From Roseitalea sp. (GTDB lineage: Bacteria; Pseudomonadota; Alphaproteobacteria; Rhizobiales; Rhizobiaceae), in the NCBI GenBank assembly GCA_017642895.1, contig JAEPON010000009.1, forward strand, positions 115,604 through 179,603: a stretch of DNA of 64,000 nt, read 5' to 3'. Shown here one piece after another: positions 37,073 through 45,707 of the stretch. A program made the translations under genes and the position numbers. The notes under the pieces were generated by a model, which had not been told where the DNA came from, made no database searches, and saw only the letters and a list, made by a program, of their open reading frames with translations. Numbering within the stretch: the stretch's first letter is position 1; the number at the start of each line of letters is the position of its first letter.

Positions 37073-38038
37073 TCAGGCGTAGCTGGTCGGTGTCGCCGAC
37101 AGGCCGAGCATTTGGCGCGCCTGCGCGGGCGTCGCGATCTCACGGCCCAACTCACGCGCAATCCGAATTGTGCGCTCGACGAACCGCGCGTTGGAGTCCG
37201 CCATCTCGCCTTTCTTGTGAAACAGGTTTGTCTCCAGCCCGATCGTCACGTGCAGGCCCATCAGGATGGCCATCGTCGACATGGGCAGGTCGTGCTTGCC
37301 GACGGACATGACGAACATGGTGGACGGTTGTGGCGCATCGCGGAGCATCGACAGGAATGCGTGCGGTGTCGGCAGAGACGACGAGATCATTCCGAGCATC
37401 ATGCCGAATGTGTAGGGCGGTTCGATCAGGCCCTTGTCGATCAGGTTGTGAACCATGCTCCAGTGGCCGGGATGGAAGAGGGCAGGGACCGCCTTGATCC
37501 CCTTGTCCTTCATCCTGCGCGCGCGCTCCTCGGTCTCGTGCACGGTCACCGGCAGCACGTCGTTCAGGATCTCGTCCTGATCGCGCCCGGAAAGCGGCGC
37601 CTCGCGCTTCTTCAATTGCAGTGCAACGGCGAAAGGGCCCATGTCGATGTCGGAAACTTCGGGATTGGCATCGAGCGAACTGAGCCGCTCCTCAAGCGTC
37701 AGACCCATGCCGCCGCCCGACGTGTTGTCGATGATCAGATCGGGCGCTTCCGCTCTGATCAGCCGGTTGACGTCGATAAAATCCCGGGTGCGCCGCGCCG
37801 GTCGCGCATAGCCGGTGTCGGGGTCGCGGGCGTGGATATGGACCATGCAAGCGCCGGCATCGTAGCAGCGCCTGGCTTCGGCTGCCTGCTCCTCGGGCGT
37901 TTCGGGAAGTGCGGGATTGAGCTCTTTGCCGTGCATTCCGCCAGACAGGGCCGAGCAGATGATGAGAGGTGGCATCTTCGAGGTGCCGGCGCGCTTCATG
38001 TAGTCGCGTGCATCGTTGAAATCGTAATCGATGGTCAT
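37073..38038 (-). CDS. Beta-keto acid cleavage enzyme (BKACE / 3-keto-5-aminohexanoate cleavage family)
   Basis: A 321-residue TIM-barrel metalloenzyme. Zn-binding histidines appear as HIHARD (near 67-72), and the family segments LIICSALSGG, NTSGGGM and TIGLETNLF are present. BKACEs condense a beta-keto acid with acetyl-CoA and split it to acetoacetate and a new acyl-CoA; known substrates include 3-keto-5-aminohexanoate and dehydrocarnitine, so the keto acid here stays open. GGGAGGA precedes ATG 38038. Its promoter region carries the long element at 38112-38154. The product acyl-CoA could be the substrate of the acyl-CoA dehydrogenase downstream. Confidence 0.88.
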   Translation of the reverse strand: MTIDYDFNDARDYMKRAGTSKMPPLIICSALSGGMHGKELNPALPETPEEQAAEARRCYDAGACMVHIHARDPDTGYARPARRTRDFIDVNRLIRAEAPDLIIDNTSGGGMGLTLEERLSSLDANPEVSDIDMGPFAVALQLKKREAPLSGRDQDEILNDVLPVTVHETEERARRMKDKGIKAVPALFHPGHWSMVHNLIDKGLIEPPYTFGMMLGMISSSLPTPHAFLSMLRDAPQPSTMFVMSVGKHDLPMSTMAILMGLHVTIGLETNLFHKKGEMADSNARFVERTIRIARELGREIATPAQARQMLGLSATPTSYA

Positions 38039-38111
38039 GACCGAAGTCCTCCCGCAGCCGAGTTCGGCGCCTTCATCCGAGCATCAGAGCTAGCGGTCAC
38101 GGGATCGGTTG

Positions 38112-38154
38112 GACAATTTTCCGGCCATGATATCGGCATTCACGAATCCGATAT
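38112..38154 (-). promoter_or_regulatory. Copy A of the shared bipartite promoter element (upstream of BKACE)
   Basis: On the minus strand the element reads TCGGATTCGTGAATG, then CCGATAT, 12 bases, then ATTGTC. In this copy the first part is a near-perfect 25-base palindrome (38130-38154; exact arms ATATCGG/CCGATAT, inner ATTC/GAAT). It lies about 90 bases before the BKACE start and also within the divergent gap to the reductase at 38271. Three further copies with the same spacing precede 39361, 47597 and 49746. Confidence 0.65.
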
Positions 38155-38270
38155 GTCTGTAAGCATGACGATATGGAGGCCCATGTCGGTCAGCGGCATT
38201 TTGCACCGAGACAGGGAAGACCAGCCGGTCGGCGGCATACGCTGTCTCATGACGCGGGGAGGCGAACGAA

Positions 38271-39251
38271 ATGAAGGCAATCTGTATCGAAACCGTCAAC
38301 GACCAGCCGGAGCTCTTCCTGCGTGACATTCCCGAGCCTGTTCCGGGGCCGACCGAGTTGCTTGTCCGGGTCCGCGGTGCGGCGGTCAACTTTGCCGACC
38401 TTTATCGTTTTGTCAGCCATTATGGCCATGACACAGAATCCGCCCACGCCGTCGCCGGGCTGGAGATGGCCGGTGAAGTCATCGGCATGGGCGATGATGT
38501 GAAGGGCTTTGCGATCGGCGATCGGGTGATGGCGATGGCCGCCAAGACCTACGCCGAGCAGTGCGTGGTGGACTATCGCATCGTCATGCGCGTGCCGGTG
38601 AACCTGACCTGGGAAGAGGCGGCTGCCACGCCGGTGGCCCTGATGACCGCCCACGATGCCCTGATCACCAACGGCGAACTTCAAAAAGGCGAAGTGGTCT
38701 TCATAGAGGCGACCACGTCGAGCATCGGGCTGGCGGCGGCGCAGATCGCACGCCATTTCGGTGCCGGCCAGGTGTTTGGCACATCGGGGTCGCCGGAGAA
38801 GCTCGACCGGATGGCAGAACTCGGTCTGACCCGTGCAATCAACTATCGCGACGAGGATTTCGTCAAGGTCATTCAAGCGGAGACCGATGGGCGCGGCGCG
38901 GACGTGACGCTCGCCCAGATCGGCGGTGAAACGGCGGGCAGGCTGATCAATGCCGCCGCCGTCAAGGGGCGCATCATCAATGTGGGCCGCCTTGGCAAAT
39001 GGACCGGTGAGATCGATCTGAACGAGCACTCGGCCAAGCGCATCAAAATGATTGGCGTGACGTTCAGAACCCGCGACGTGCACGAGCACGGCGCGGTCGC
39101 GGCAGCGACCGAGAAAGACCTCTACCCGCTGCTCGAAAGCGGCGGCTTCAAATGCATCGTCGACAGGGTGTTCCCACTCGCCGAGGCCGACGCTGCGCAA
39201 AAATATATGAAGCAGAACAAGCACTTCGGAAAAATCATACTGAGCGTTTAG
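38271..39251 (+). CDS. Medium-chain dehydrogenase/reductase, NADPH:quinone oxidoreductase type
   Basis: A 326-residue zinc-independent MDR protein. The GroES-like N-terminal domain (ELLVRVRGAAVNFADLYRF) and a Rossmann domain are present, with the nucleotide motif replaced by EATTSSIGLAAAQIA around residues 145-159, and RGADVTLAQIGGE later. It lacks the catalytic zinc cysteine/histidine set, as in quinone oxidoreductases and enoyl reductases. Divergent from the BKACE operon and first in line before two SDR genes, though these have their own promoter element at 39266. Reaction in the pathway unknown. Confidence 0.85.
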   Translation: MKAICIETVNDQPELFLRDIPEPVPGPTELLVRVRGAAVNFADLYRFVSHYGHDTESAHAVAGLEMAGEVIGMGDDVKGFAIGDRVMAMAAKTYAEQCVVDYRIVMRVPVNLTWEEAAATPVALMTAHDALITNGELQKGEVVFIEATTSSIGLAAAQIARHFGAGQVFGTSGSPEKLDRMAELGLTRAINYRDEDFVKVIQAETDGRGADVTLAQIGGETAGRLINAAAVKGRIINVGRLGKWTGEIDLNEHSAKRIKMIGVTFRTRDVHEHGAVAAATEKDLYPLLESGGFKCIVDRVFPLAEADAAQKYMKQNKHFGKIILSV

Positions 39252-39265
39252 TCGCCGGGCGGATC

Positions 39266-39306
39266 ATTCACATTGTGAATGGTGGCATGCGAACAAGGAC
39301 AGTGCC
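39266..39306 (+). promoter_or_regulatory. Copy B of the shared bipartite promoter element (upstream of the SDR-TRAP operon)
   Basis: It contains the perfect inverted repeat ATTCAC-ATT-GTGAAT (39266-39280), then GGTGGCAT, 12 bases and AGTGCC. It shares TGAATGGTGGCAT-N12 spacing with the copies at 47504 and 49638. It ends 54 bases before the SDR start. Confidence 0.65.
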
Positions 39307-39360
39307 GGTCTTTTTTGCACTGCCTAGGTTGGCGCTCACACTCAGGGAGGAGTGGTCGCA

Positions 39361-40194
39361 ATGACAGGCCGACTGACAGGAAAAGTCGCATTTGTCGCAG
39401 GCGCCGGATCGGCAGCCGAGGGCGTGAGCAACGGCATGGCCTGCGCCGTCCAATATGCCCGCGAGGGTGCGCGCATATTTGCCGTTGATCGCGATGAGGC
39501 CGCTCTCCAAGTGACCATTGACGCGCTCGGCGATGAAGGTCTTGGCGGCGCTGCGCATATCGCGGACATGACGCAGGAAGCAGAGGTCGAGGGCGCGGTG
39601 GCGCGCTGCGTCAACGAGCTGGGCGGCGTGGACGTTCTGCACAACAATATCGGAACAGCGACGCCGGGCGGACCGGTCGAGACCAGTGAGGAAGACTGGG
39701 ACAGGGTCATCGCGATCAATCTGACCACCGCCTTCCTGGCTTGCAAATATGCCCTGCCGACGATGATCAAACAGGGCAGCGGCGCGATCATCAACATCTC
39801 GTCGGTCGCAAGCCTGATCTATGGCGGGCAAGCCTATCTGAACTACGCGGGCAGCAAAGCCGCGCTGGACCAGATGACCCAGGCCGTCGCGCTCGAAAAC
39901 GCGGCCCACGGCGTGCGCTGCAATGCGATCCTGCCCGGTCTGCTGGCAACGCCTTTCGCGTTCTCTGCCCCCTCCGTCGTGGCCGCCACGGCCAAAACCA
40001 TCGATCCGAACGAGACAATCGAAAGCGACCTGGTGCCGTTGGGCCATTTTGGCAGCCCCTGGGACATCGCCGACGCGGCGGTGTTTCTGGCGAGCGACGA
40101 TGCCGGCTTCATCACCGGCACATCGCTGGTGGTCGATGGCGGCATGGTCAACACGATTACCGCGACCCACCCGGCAGCGAGGGCATCGGCATGA
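39361..40194 (+). CDS. Short-chain dehydrogenase/reductase (first of a paralogous trio)
   Basis: A 277-residue classical SDR. The nucleotide-binding region is the variant AGAGSAAEGVSNG, shared in spacing with the other two SDRs in this cluster; an aspartate at the end of strand 2 (FAVDRD) favours NAD(H). Catalytic residues are the serine of NISSVAS and YAGSK (Tyr-x3-Lys), and the C-terminus has the usual SLVVDGGM. GGGAGGAG precedes ATG 39361; a GTG nine bases earlier is possible but less well spaced. It overlaps the second SDR by ATGA. The unusual long glycine loop suggests the three arose by duplication and act on related hydroxy/keto intermediates. Confidence 0.9.
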   Translation: MTGRLTGKVAFVAGAGSAAEGVSNGMACAVQYAREGARIFAVDRDEAALQVTIDALGDEGLGGAAHIADMTQEAEVEGAVARCVNELGGVDVLHNNIGTATPGGPVETSEEDWDRVIAINLTTAFLACKYALPTMIKQGSGAIINISSVASLIYGGQAYLNYAGSKAALDQMTQAVALENAAHGVRCNAILPGLLATPFAFSAPSVVAATAKTIDPNETIESDLVPLGHFGSPWDIADAAVFLASDDAGFITGTSLVVDGGMVNTITATHPAARASA

Positions 40195-41018
40195 CCGAAC
40201 AGCGCAGATATGAGGGCCGCACCGCGCTGGTGTTTGGCGCCGGTTCGGACGGCGAAGGCTGGTCCAACGGCAAGGCGGCGGCGGTGCAATATGCCCGCGA
40301 AGGCGCCAATGTGCTGGCCGTCGACATGCGTCGAAGCGCGGCCGAGGAAACGCGCGAGATCATTGCCGGTGAGGGCGGCACCTGCATCGCAGTGGTGGCC
40401 AACGCCATCGACGGGTCCGAGGTTCAGTCCGCGGTGCAAGGTTGTCTGGACGGTTTCGGCGCCATCGACGTGCTGCACAACAATGTCGGCATCGGAGAAA
40501 TGGGCGGGCCGGTGGAGACCAGCCTTGAGAGCTGGAACCGGGTGCTGGACGTGAACATGAAGTCCGTCCTGCTGACAACCAAATACGTGCTGCCGGTCAT
40601 GGAGCGGCAAGGCAAGGGCGCCATCGTCAATATCTCATCGATCGCCGCCATCCGCTGGAGCGGCGTGTCCTATGTCGGCTATTACGCCTCGAAGGCCGGC
40701 GTCAATCAGATGAGCCGGGTGATCGCCGGGCAGTACGCCGCCAAGGGTATCCGCTGCAACGCGATCATGCCCGGCCTTATCGATACGCCGCAAACCTACA
40801 AGAACCTGGCCGATCAATATGGCGATGGCGGTGGCGCCTCCATGGCCGAAGCGCGCCGTCAGCAAGTTCCGATGAAGAAGCTGGGCAGCGCGTGGGACAT
40901 CGCCAAGGCGGCTGCATTCCTGAACTCGGACGAGGCGAAATTCATCACCGGCACGGTGCTCACCGTTGATGGCGGCATGTCGTGCTCGATGGTCGCACCG
41001 CCGCCGAAAGCGGCATGA
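40191..41018 (+). CDS. Short-chain dehydrogenase/reductase (second of the trio)
   Basis: A 275-residue classical SDR whose cofactor loop reads FGAGSDGEGWSNG, with the NAD-type aspartate in LAVDMR, the catalytic serine in NISSIAA and YYASK. It resembles the first SDR along its length, including NVGIGEMGGPVETS versus NIGTATPGGPVETS. Start ATG overlaps the upstream stop. It is followed 13 bases later by the VOC gene, with AAGGAG between, so the cluster SDR-SDR-VOC-TRAP reads as one operon. Confidence 0.9.
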   Translation: MTEQRRYEGRTALVFGAGSDGEGWSNGKAAAVQYAREGANVLAVDMRRSAAEETREIIAGEGGTCIAVVANAIDGSEVQSAVQGCLDGFGAIDVLHNNVGIGEMGGPVETSLESWNRVLDVNMKSVLLTTKYVLPVMERQGKGAIVNISSIAAIRWSGVSYVGYYASKAGVNQMSRVIAGQYAAKGIRCNAIMPGLIDTPQTYKNLADQYGDGGGASMAEARRQQVPMKKLGSAWDIAKAAAFLNSDEAKFITGTVLTVDGGMSCSMVAPPPKAA

Positions 41019-41031
41019 AGGAGACAAGCAG

Positions 41032-41565
41032 ATGAGTTTTTTCGGAGAAGTCCGCCAGCTGGGATATGTGGTTCGCGATATTGAAGCCGCCATGGCTTTC
41101 TGGCGGAACGTGATGAAGGTGGGGCCGTTTTTCCATTTTGCGAAGGCGCCGGTCGGCGACTTCAAATACCGGGGCGAGCCGACCGATGCGCAGGTCAGCG
41201 TGGCGCTGGCGAATTGCGGCGCGCTTCAGATCGAGCTTATCCAGCCGCTCGACGACCACCCGACGCCCTATCGCGATTTTCTTAAAAAGGGTCAGGAAGG
41301 AATGCACCATGTGGCCTTCTGGTCGGAGACCTTCGCGCAGGATCTGGAACGCGCCGAGGCGGCGGGCTTCGAACTGGTCCTGTCGGGCTACGCCGTCCAG
41401 AAGGACGGGCTTTTTGCCTATTTCGACGACAGTGCCTCGCCGCATCCCGGTGCGATGGTGGAACTGTCGGCCCTGACCGGAGCGAAGAAAGAAACATTCG
41501 AGTTGGTCAAGAACGTGTCGCTCGCCTGGAACGGAACCGATCCGATCCGGCGCATGGACGCATGA
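41032..41565 (+). CDS. VOC-superfamily protein (glyoxalase/dioxygenase-like)
   Basis: A 177-residue single vicinal-oxygen-chelate domain. It begins with the paired beta-alpha-beta-beta-beta module (QLGYVVRDIEAAMAFWRNVM), has ALQIELIQPLDD as a candidate metal-ligand strand (glutamate) and MHHVAFWSE with a second histidine candidate, and ends HPGAMVELSAL with a possible glutamate ligand. This general layout fits lactoylglutathione lyases, epimerases and small dioxygenases, so the reaction is not assigned. AAGGAGACAAGCAG supplies the ribosome site. Confidence 0.82.
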   Translation: MSFFGEVRQLGYVVRDIEAAMAFWRNVMKVGPFFHFAKAPVGDFKYRGEPTDAQVSVALANCGALQIELIQPLDDHPTPYRDFLKKGQEGMHHVAFWSETFAQDLERAEAAGFELVLSGYAVQKDGLFAYFDDSASPHPGAMVELSALTGAKKETFELVKNVSLAWNGTDPIRRMDA

Positions 41566-41618
41566 CAACGGGACAGGGTCGGCAAAGCCGCCCGCAATCT
41601 TCCACAGGAGGAAATGAG

Positions 41619-42716
41619 ATGAAAAACTGGAAACTGGCATTTGGGCTGGCCGCCACGCTGTCGATCGCATCGCCCGCATCGGCGGAAACGACGATCGTCT
41701 TCGGCAGCCCGGCAGGACCCGACGCGCCCGAGGGGCTCGCCGTGAAAGCGTTTGCCGAGAAGGTCGGTGAAGCCACCGATGGCGAGGTGGTGTTTGAGAC
41801 CAGCTTTTCGGGCAGCGTCGTGACGTGGGGAACCTCGTTGACCGGCGTTCGCGACAATCTGGTTGACGCGACCTTCCTCACGCCGGCCTTCCATCCAAGC
41901 GAGCTGGGGGCGACCTTCGTCTTCATTCGGTTGGTGACCGCGCCGGGCGAGTTGAACGCGCGCACGGCCGCCGCCGCCGAAACCGCTCTTCTGAACTGCC
42001 CTCAGTGCCAGCGTGAATGGGACCGGTTCAATGTCAGGCCGTTGGTCGTCACCGGCAGCGATCCGTTCAACATGATCTGTAAGCCGGAAGTTACGACGCT
42101 CGGCGCCGTCGAAGGCAAGGCCATTCGCGCGGCCGGACCATTTGCCGATTACGTCAAGGACATGGGCGGCACACCTGTTTCGACGGTGCCGACCGAGGTG
42201 TTTGAAGGCATGCAGCGCGGACAGGTCGATTGCGCCATGGGCGGTGTGGGCTGGTTGCGCCAGTTCGGTCTTGGCGATGTCGCCGAATATGTCCTGGACG
42301 AAACGATCGGCTATGATCATGCACGATTGCCGTTTTCGATCAACGCCGACATCTGGGAGGGATTGGATGACGATCATCGTCAGGCCATGATCGACAATCT
42401 GGGTTTTTTGCATGCCGAGGCAAACGCGCTCAACACAAGCTATGGTCTGGATGCCAGACAGGAAGCCGAAGCCAAGGGTGTCCAGTTCGTTGCCATGTCG
42501 GACGATTTGAAAGCAGCATCCGATGCCCACCGCGAGGCGGTGTTCGATGCGGCCGCGGCGGCGGCGACCGAGCAGGGCGTTGAAGGCGCAGCCGAACTGG
42601 TGGCAAGCTACCGGGCAAACCTCGACAAGTGGAATGCAATCATGGCCGAGATCGGTGACGATCGGGCCGCTTATGAACAAGCCCTTCAGCGCGAAATCTA
42701 CAGCAAGCTGAACTAG
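41619..42716 (+). CDS. dctP: TRAP transporter substrate-binding protein (DctP type)
   Basis: A 365-residue periplasmic protein with a clear signal peptide (cleavage ASA-E near residue 22) and the DctP/TAXI-like lobes. A CxxC pair (NCPQCQREW) followed by a third cysteine (FNMICKPE) may form a disulfide in the periplasm. CAGGAGG precedes ATG 41619; upstream in-frame ATG at 41562 overlaps the VOC stop and gives no signal peptide. It delivers a carboxylate to the DctQ/DctM membrane pair directly downstream. The cluster's acid substrate is most simply what it binds. Confidence 0.9.
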   Translation: MKNWKLAFGLAATLSIASPASAETTIVFGSPAGPDAPEGLAVKAFAEKVGEATDGEVVFETSFSGSVVTWGTSLTGVRDNLVDATFLTPAFHPSELGATFVFIRLVTAPGELNARTAAAAETALLNCPQCQREWDRFNVRPLVVTGSDPFNMICKPEVTTLGAVEGKAIRAAGPFADYVKDMGGTPVSTVPTEVFEGMQRGQVDCAMGGVGWLRQFGLGDVAEYVLDETIGYDHARLPFSINADIWEGLDDDHRQAMIDNLGFLHAEANALNTSYGLDARQEAEAKGVQFVAMSDDLKAASDAHREAVFDAAAAAATEQGVEGAAELVASYRANLDKWNAIMAEIGDDRAAYEQALQREIYSKLN

Positions 42717-42739
42717 CCCGAACGGAGGATGGCGGGTCA

Positions 42740-43264
42740 ATGGCGGCCCGCCTGCAAGCCATGACGCTGCTCGATCGCATCTCCCGGTTTCTGCTCTTTT
42801 TCGGTGGCGTGGCGCTGGTCGCGATGATGCTCCACGTCAGCGCAGATGTTCTGTTCAAGCGCGTTTTCGGAACGCCCATCCAGGGCACGATCGAGATGGT
42901 GTCGAGCTACTATATGGTGGGTTGCGTGTTTCTCGCACTTGGCATCGTGCAAAGGGACCGCAGACAGATTGCCGTCGAGTTCCTGACCGACGCAATGTCG
43001 CCCAGGCACCGGCTGATTGCCGAAATCTTCAGCGGGCTGGTGATGATCGTGTTCGCCGTGTTGCTCGTGTGGATGGGAACCGAGCAGGCCATCAAGAACA
43101 CGATTGCCCGCGAGACCAACTGGTCCACGGTGGCAAGCTTCGAGATCTGGCCGACACGCTGGTTTCCGGTGCTTGGTTACGGGGCAATGCTGGCCTATCT
43201 CGTCGTTCAGACAATCTCCGATGTTCGGGCGTTGTTGACCGGCTCCGAGGATGAGAGCCGATGA
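42740..43264 (+). CDS. dctQ: TRAP transporter small permease (DctQ)
   Basis: A 174-residue protein with four hydrophobic helices as expected for DctQ (about 18-36, 55-72, 95-113, 140-160), including the family-typical DVLFKRVFGTPIQGTIEM between helices one and two. The stop overlaps the DctM start. An alternative start at 42761 would remove seven residues. Confidence 0.9.
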   Translation: MAARLQAMTLLDRISRFLLFFGGVALVAMMLHVSADVLFKRVFGTPIQGTIEMVSSYYMVGCVFLALGIVQRDRRQIAVEFLTDAMSPRHRLIAEIFSGLVMIVFAVLLVWMGTEQAIKNTIARETNWSTVASFEIWPTRWFPVLGYGAMLAYLVVQTISDVRALLTGSEDESR

Positions 43265-44565
43265 GCAATCTCGAAATCGGCTTCACCGGGATCGGTGTGC
43301 TCCTGGTCTTGCTGATTTTGCGGGTTCCCATCGGAGCGGCACTCGGCATCGTCTCATTCTGCGGCATCTGGGCGATCCGGAACCTGAACGCCGCACTCGG
43401 CGCCGTTGCCAACATTCCGCACGATTTTGCCTCAAGCTGGGTGCTCTCGGCGGTGCCGATGTTCCTGCTGATGGGCGCCGTGTCCTACCAGATGGGCCTG
43501 ACCAAGGGTCTTTATGCCGCCGCCCGGGCCTGGCTGGGAAGGCTTCCCGGTGGGTTGGCGCTTGCCAGCAACTGGGCGTGTACGGCGTTCGGTGCGGCGT
43601 CGGGGTCGAGCGTTGCGACGACGGCGGCCATGGGCAAATTCTCGGTCAAGGAAATGCTGGATCTTGGCTACAGCCCGGCTCTTGCGACCGGCAGCGTCGC
43701 CGCCGCCGGTACGATCGCCGCGCTCATTCCGCCTTCCATCGCTCTGGTTATCTATGGCTGGTATGCCGAGCAACCCATCGATCAGTTGCTGATTGCCGGC
43801 ATCCTGCCGGGCATTCTGACGGCGTTGGTCTATTCGATCCTGATCATAACCATCTGCACCGTGCGCCCCGAACTGGCGCCACGCACCAGGATCGACATGG
43901 CCATGCCGGAGAAGCTGCGGCTTCTGGTTTCGGTCTGGCCGTTGCCCCTGCTGGTGATGGGCGTGGTCGGTGCGATGTGGACCGGCATGGCAACGTCGAC
44001 CGAGGCGGCCGGTGTCGGCGCCGCGCTGGCGGTCCTGATCGCCATGGGTCGCCGGTCGTTCTCCTTCGGCGCCTTCCGCATCGCGGTAACCGACACGCTG
44101 GTCACGATGGCTTCGCTGTTCTTTGTGGTGATCGGTGCGGTTTTGTTCACCCGGTTCCTGGCGGTTTCGGGCGTGCCGAACTATGCGGCAACCGTGCTCG
44201 CCGAATTGGACTCGCAGGCGCTCGTGCTGATCGCCATGATCATCATTTTCGTGGTGCTGGGCATGTTTCTGGACCCGATCGGCGTCATGCTTTTGACATT
44301 GCCGATCTTGCTCCCGGTCTGCCGCGAGCTTGACATGAACCTGTTATGGGTCGGGATATTGGTGGTGAAGCTGGTCGAGGTCGGGATGCTCACGCCACCG
44401 GTGGGGTTCCATTGCTTCGTGATGAAGTCGGTTGCCGGCGACAGCGTCAAGATCGGTGACATCTTTCGTGGGGCGAGCTGGTTCCTGCTTGCCGAGATCG
44501 CCGTCATCGCGATCCTGATCTTCTTCCCGCAGATCAGCCTGTTTCTGCCGTCGACGATGGAGTAG
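43261..44565 (+). CDS. dctM: TRAP transporter large permease (DctM)
   Basis: The 434-residue length and about 12 membrane segments match DctM. Conserved loops are present: GAASGSSVATTAAMG (scaffold hairpin, near 117-131) and GTIAALIPPSIALVIYG, plus the later MFLDPIGVMLLTLPI and VGMLTPPVGFHCFV. Such permeases use a Na+ gradient. It ends 16 bases before the stop of the convergent LysR gene. Confidence 0.93.
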   Translation: MSNLEIGFTGIGVLLVLLILRVPIGAALGIVSFCGIWAIRNLNAALGAVANIPHDFASSWVLSAVPMFLLMGAVSYQMGLTKGLYAAARAWLGRLPGGLALASNWACTAFGAASGSSVATTAAMGKFSVKEMLDLGYSPALATGSVAAAGTIAALIPPSIALVIYGWYAEQPIDQLLIAGILPGILTALVYSILIITICTVRPELAPRTRIDMAMPEKLRLLVSVWPLPLLVMGVVGAMWTGMATSTEAAGVGAALAVLIAMGRRSFSFGAFRIAVTDTLVTMASLFFVVIGAVLFTRFLAVSGVPNYAATVLAELDSQALVLIAMIIIFVVLGMFLDPIGVMLLTLPILLPVCRELDMNLLWVGILVVKLVEVGMLTPPVGFHCFVMKSVAGDSVKIGDIFRGASWFLLAEIAVIAILIFFPQISLFLPSTME

Positions 44566-44580
44566 GTTTAGGTCATGGAC

Positions 44581-45504
44581 CTAGAACTGGTTCTCGCGCA
44601 CCACATCGCGGATGCCCTCGCGAAGCCATCGATGGGCAGGATCACGATGGGTGCGTTCGTGCCAGATCATTGCGATCTTGAAGTCTGGCAATTCGAACGG
44701 AAGCGGATGGATATCGACATCAAGACCGGTGGTCAGGCGCTCGGCCGCGCGTTTGGGTAGGACGGCCAGCAGATCCGATTCCGCAACGATATGAGGCGTC
44801 ACCATGACGTTGGCGATGCGCAATACGGAGTTTCGGACCAGGCCCATTTGCGACAATTGCTCGTCCACCAGCTTTTCGATGGTCGAAACGATCTGGGTTC
44901 CCGCGCCAGCGAAGTAGACATGTCTGCATCGCATATATTGTTCGAGCGTCGGCGGACCCTTGACGGTGGCGTGCCCGCGCCGGACCAGACAGGAAATCGT
45001 GTCGGTCTGAATGACGCTGGAGTAGAGCCCTTCGGGCAAGTCCCGAAAGAATCCCAGAACGAGACTGGTGTCTCCGCCTTCCAGTTGCTCGCGCACCTCG
45101 GCCGGGCGCGAATATCGGATGCCGATGCGCACTTTTGGCGCGGTGGATTGCAGCTTCAGCATCAGTTTGGGCAGGACGGTCAGCGCGCCATAGTCCGTCG
45201 TCATGATGTTGAAGTTGATGTCGGCTTCAGCAGGCTTGAACGGGCCTGAAGCGCTGAGCGTTGCGTCGATCGTGCGAAGAGCGGGGCGCAGCGCATCCAT
45301 GATCTGCTCGGCGCGGTCGGTCGGCACCATTCCGGTCGGTGTGCGCACCAAAAGGGGATCGAGAAACAGGTCACGCAGCCGCCCCAAGGCGTTGGACATG
45401 GCGGGCTGGCTCATGTTCATGCGCTCGGCGGCGCGCGTGACGTGCGCTTCGGCGACCAGGGCGTCCAGACAGGACAGCAGATGAACGTCGACCTTGTGTG
45501 ACAT
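44581..45504 (-). CDS. LysR-family transcriptional regulator, candidate master regulator of the cluster
   Basis: A 307-residue regulator with a winged helix at residues 5-65 (HLLSCLDALVAEAHVTRAAE, then MSNALGRLRDLFLDPLLVRT) of the NodD/NahR-like LysR subgroup, and a C-terminal effector domain. The start at 45504 is preceded by GGGAGGA. The longer frame to 45978 is unsupported. It is divergent from the alpha/beta hydrolase-like gene at 45708; the 203-base gap has an inverted repeat with a T-N11-A core at 45598-45614. Being the only regulator inside the 35.8-55.2 kb cluster, it is the prime candidate to bind the shared promoter elements. Confidence 0.9.
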   Translation of the reverse strand: MSHKVDVHLLSCLDALVAEAHVTRAAERMNMSQPAMSNALGRLRDLFLDPLLVRTPTGMVPTDRAEQIMDALRPALRTIDATLSASGPFKPAEADINFNIMTTDYGALTVLPKLMLKLQSTAPKVRIGIRYSRPAEVREQLEGGDTSLVLGFFRDLPEGLYSSVIQTDTISCLVRRGHATVKGPPTLEQYMRCRHVYFAGAGTQIVSTIEKLVDEQLSQMGLVRNSVLRIANVMVTPHIVAESDLLAVLPKRAAERLTTGLDVDIHPLPFELPDFKIAMIWHERTHRDPAHRWLREGIRDVVRENQF

Positions 45505-45597
45505 GGTGGGTCCTCCCATCGGGCAACACGCGCTGCGTTCCGGCGAGATGGCTCCTGCGCCGCCCGATCCCAAGCATGTGTCCAGTTTGCTTTGCGC

Positions 45598-45614
45598 CAT
45601 TGGCATCGTCAATG
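45598..45614. promoter_or_regulatory. LysR-type box in the divergent gap of the cluster regulator
   Basis: CATTG and CAATG are perfect inverted arms with a seven-base spacer, containing a T-N11-A core. It lies 94 bases from the LysR start and 94 bases from the hydrolase-like gene, a position suited to autoregulation and divergent control. Confidence 0.45.
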
Positions 45615-45707
45615 ACGCTATCATGTCTTTGCGATTGGCATCGGACCGGCCTGACCGATAGCATTCCGTGCAGACCGCTTTCCAAGGTACTATCAGCGCT
45701 TGAAAGG

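Noticed and set aside
39281..39306. GGCAT...TGCC part of the shared element read as a sigma-54 promoter
   Set aside because: Sigma-54 needs GG and GC about 10 bases apart; here the gap is 18 bases in all three plus-strand copies.
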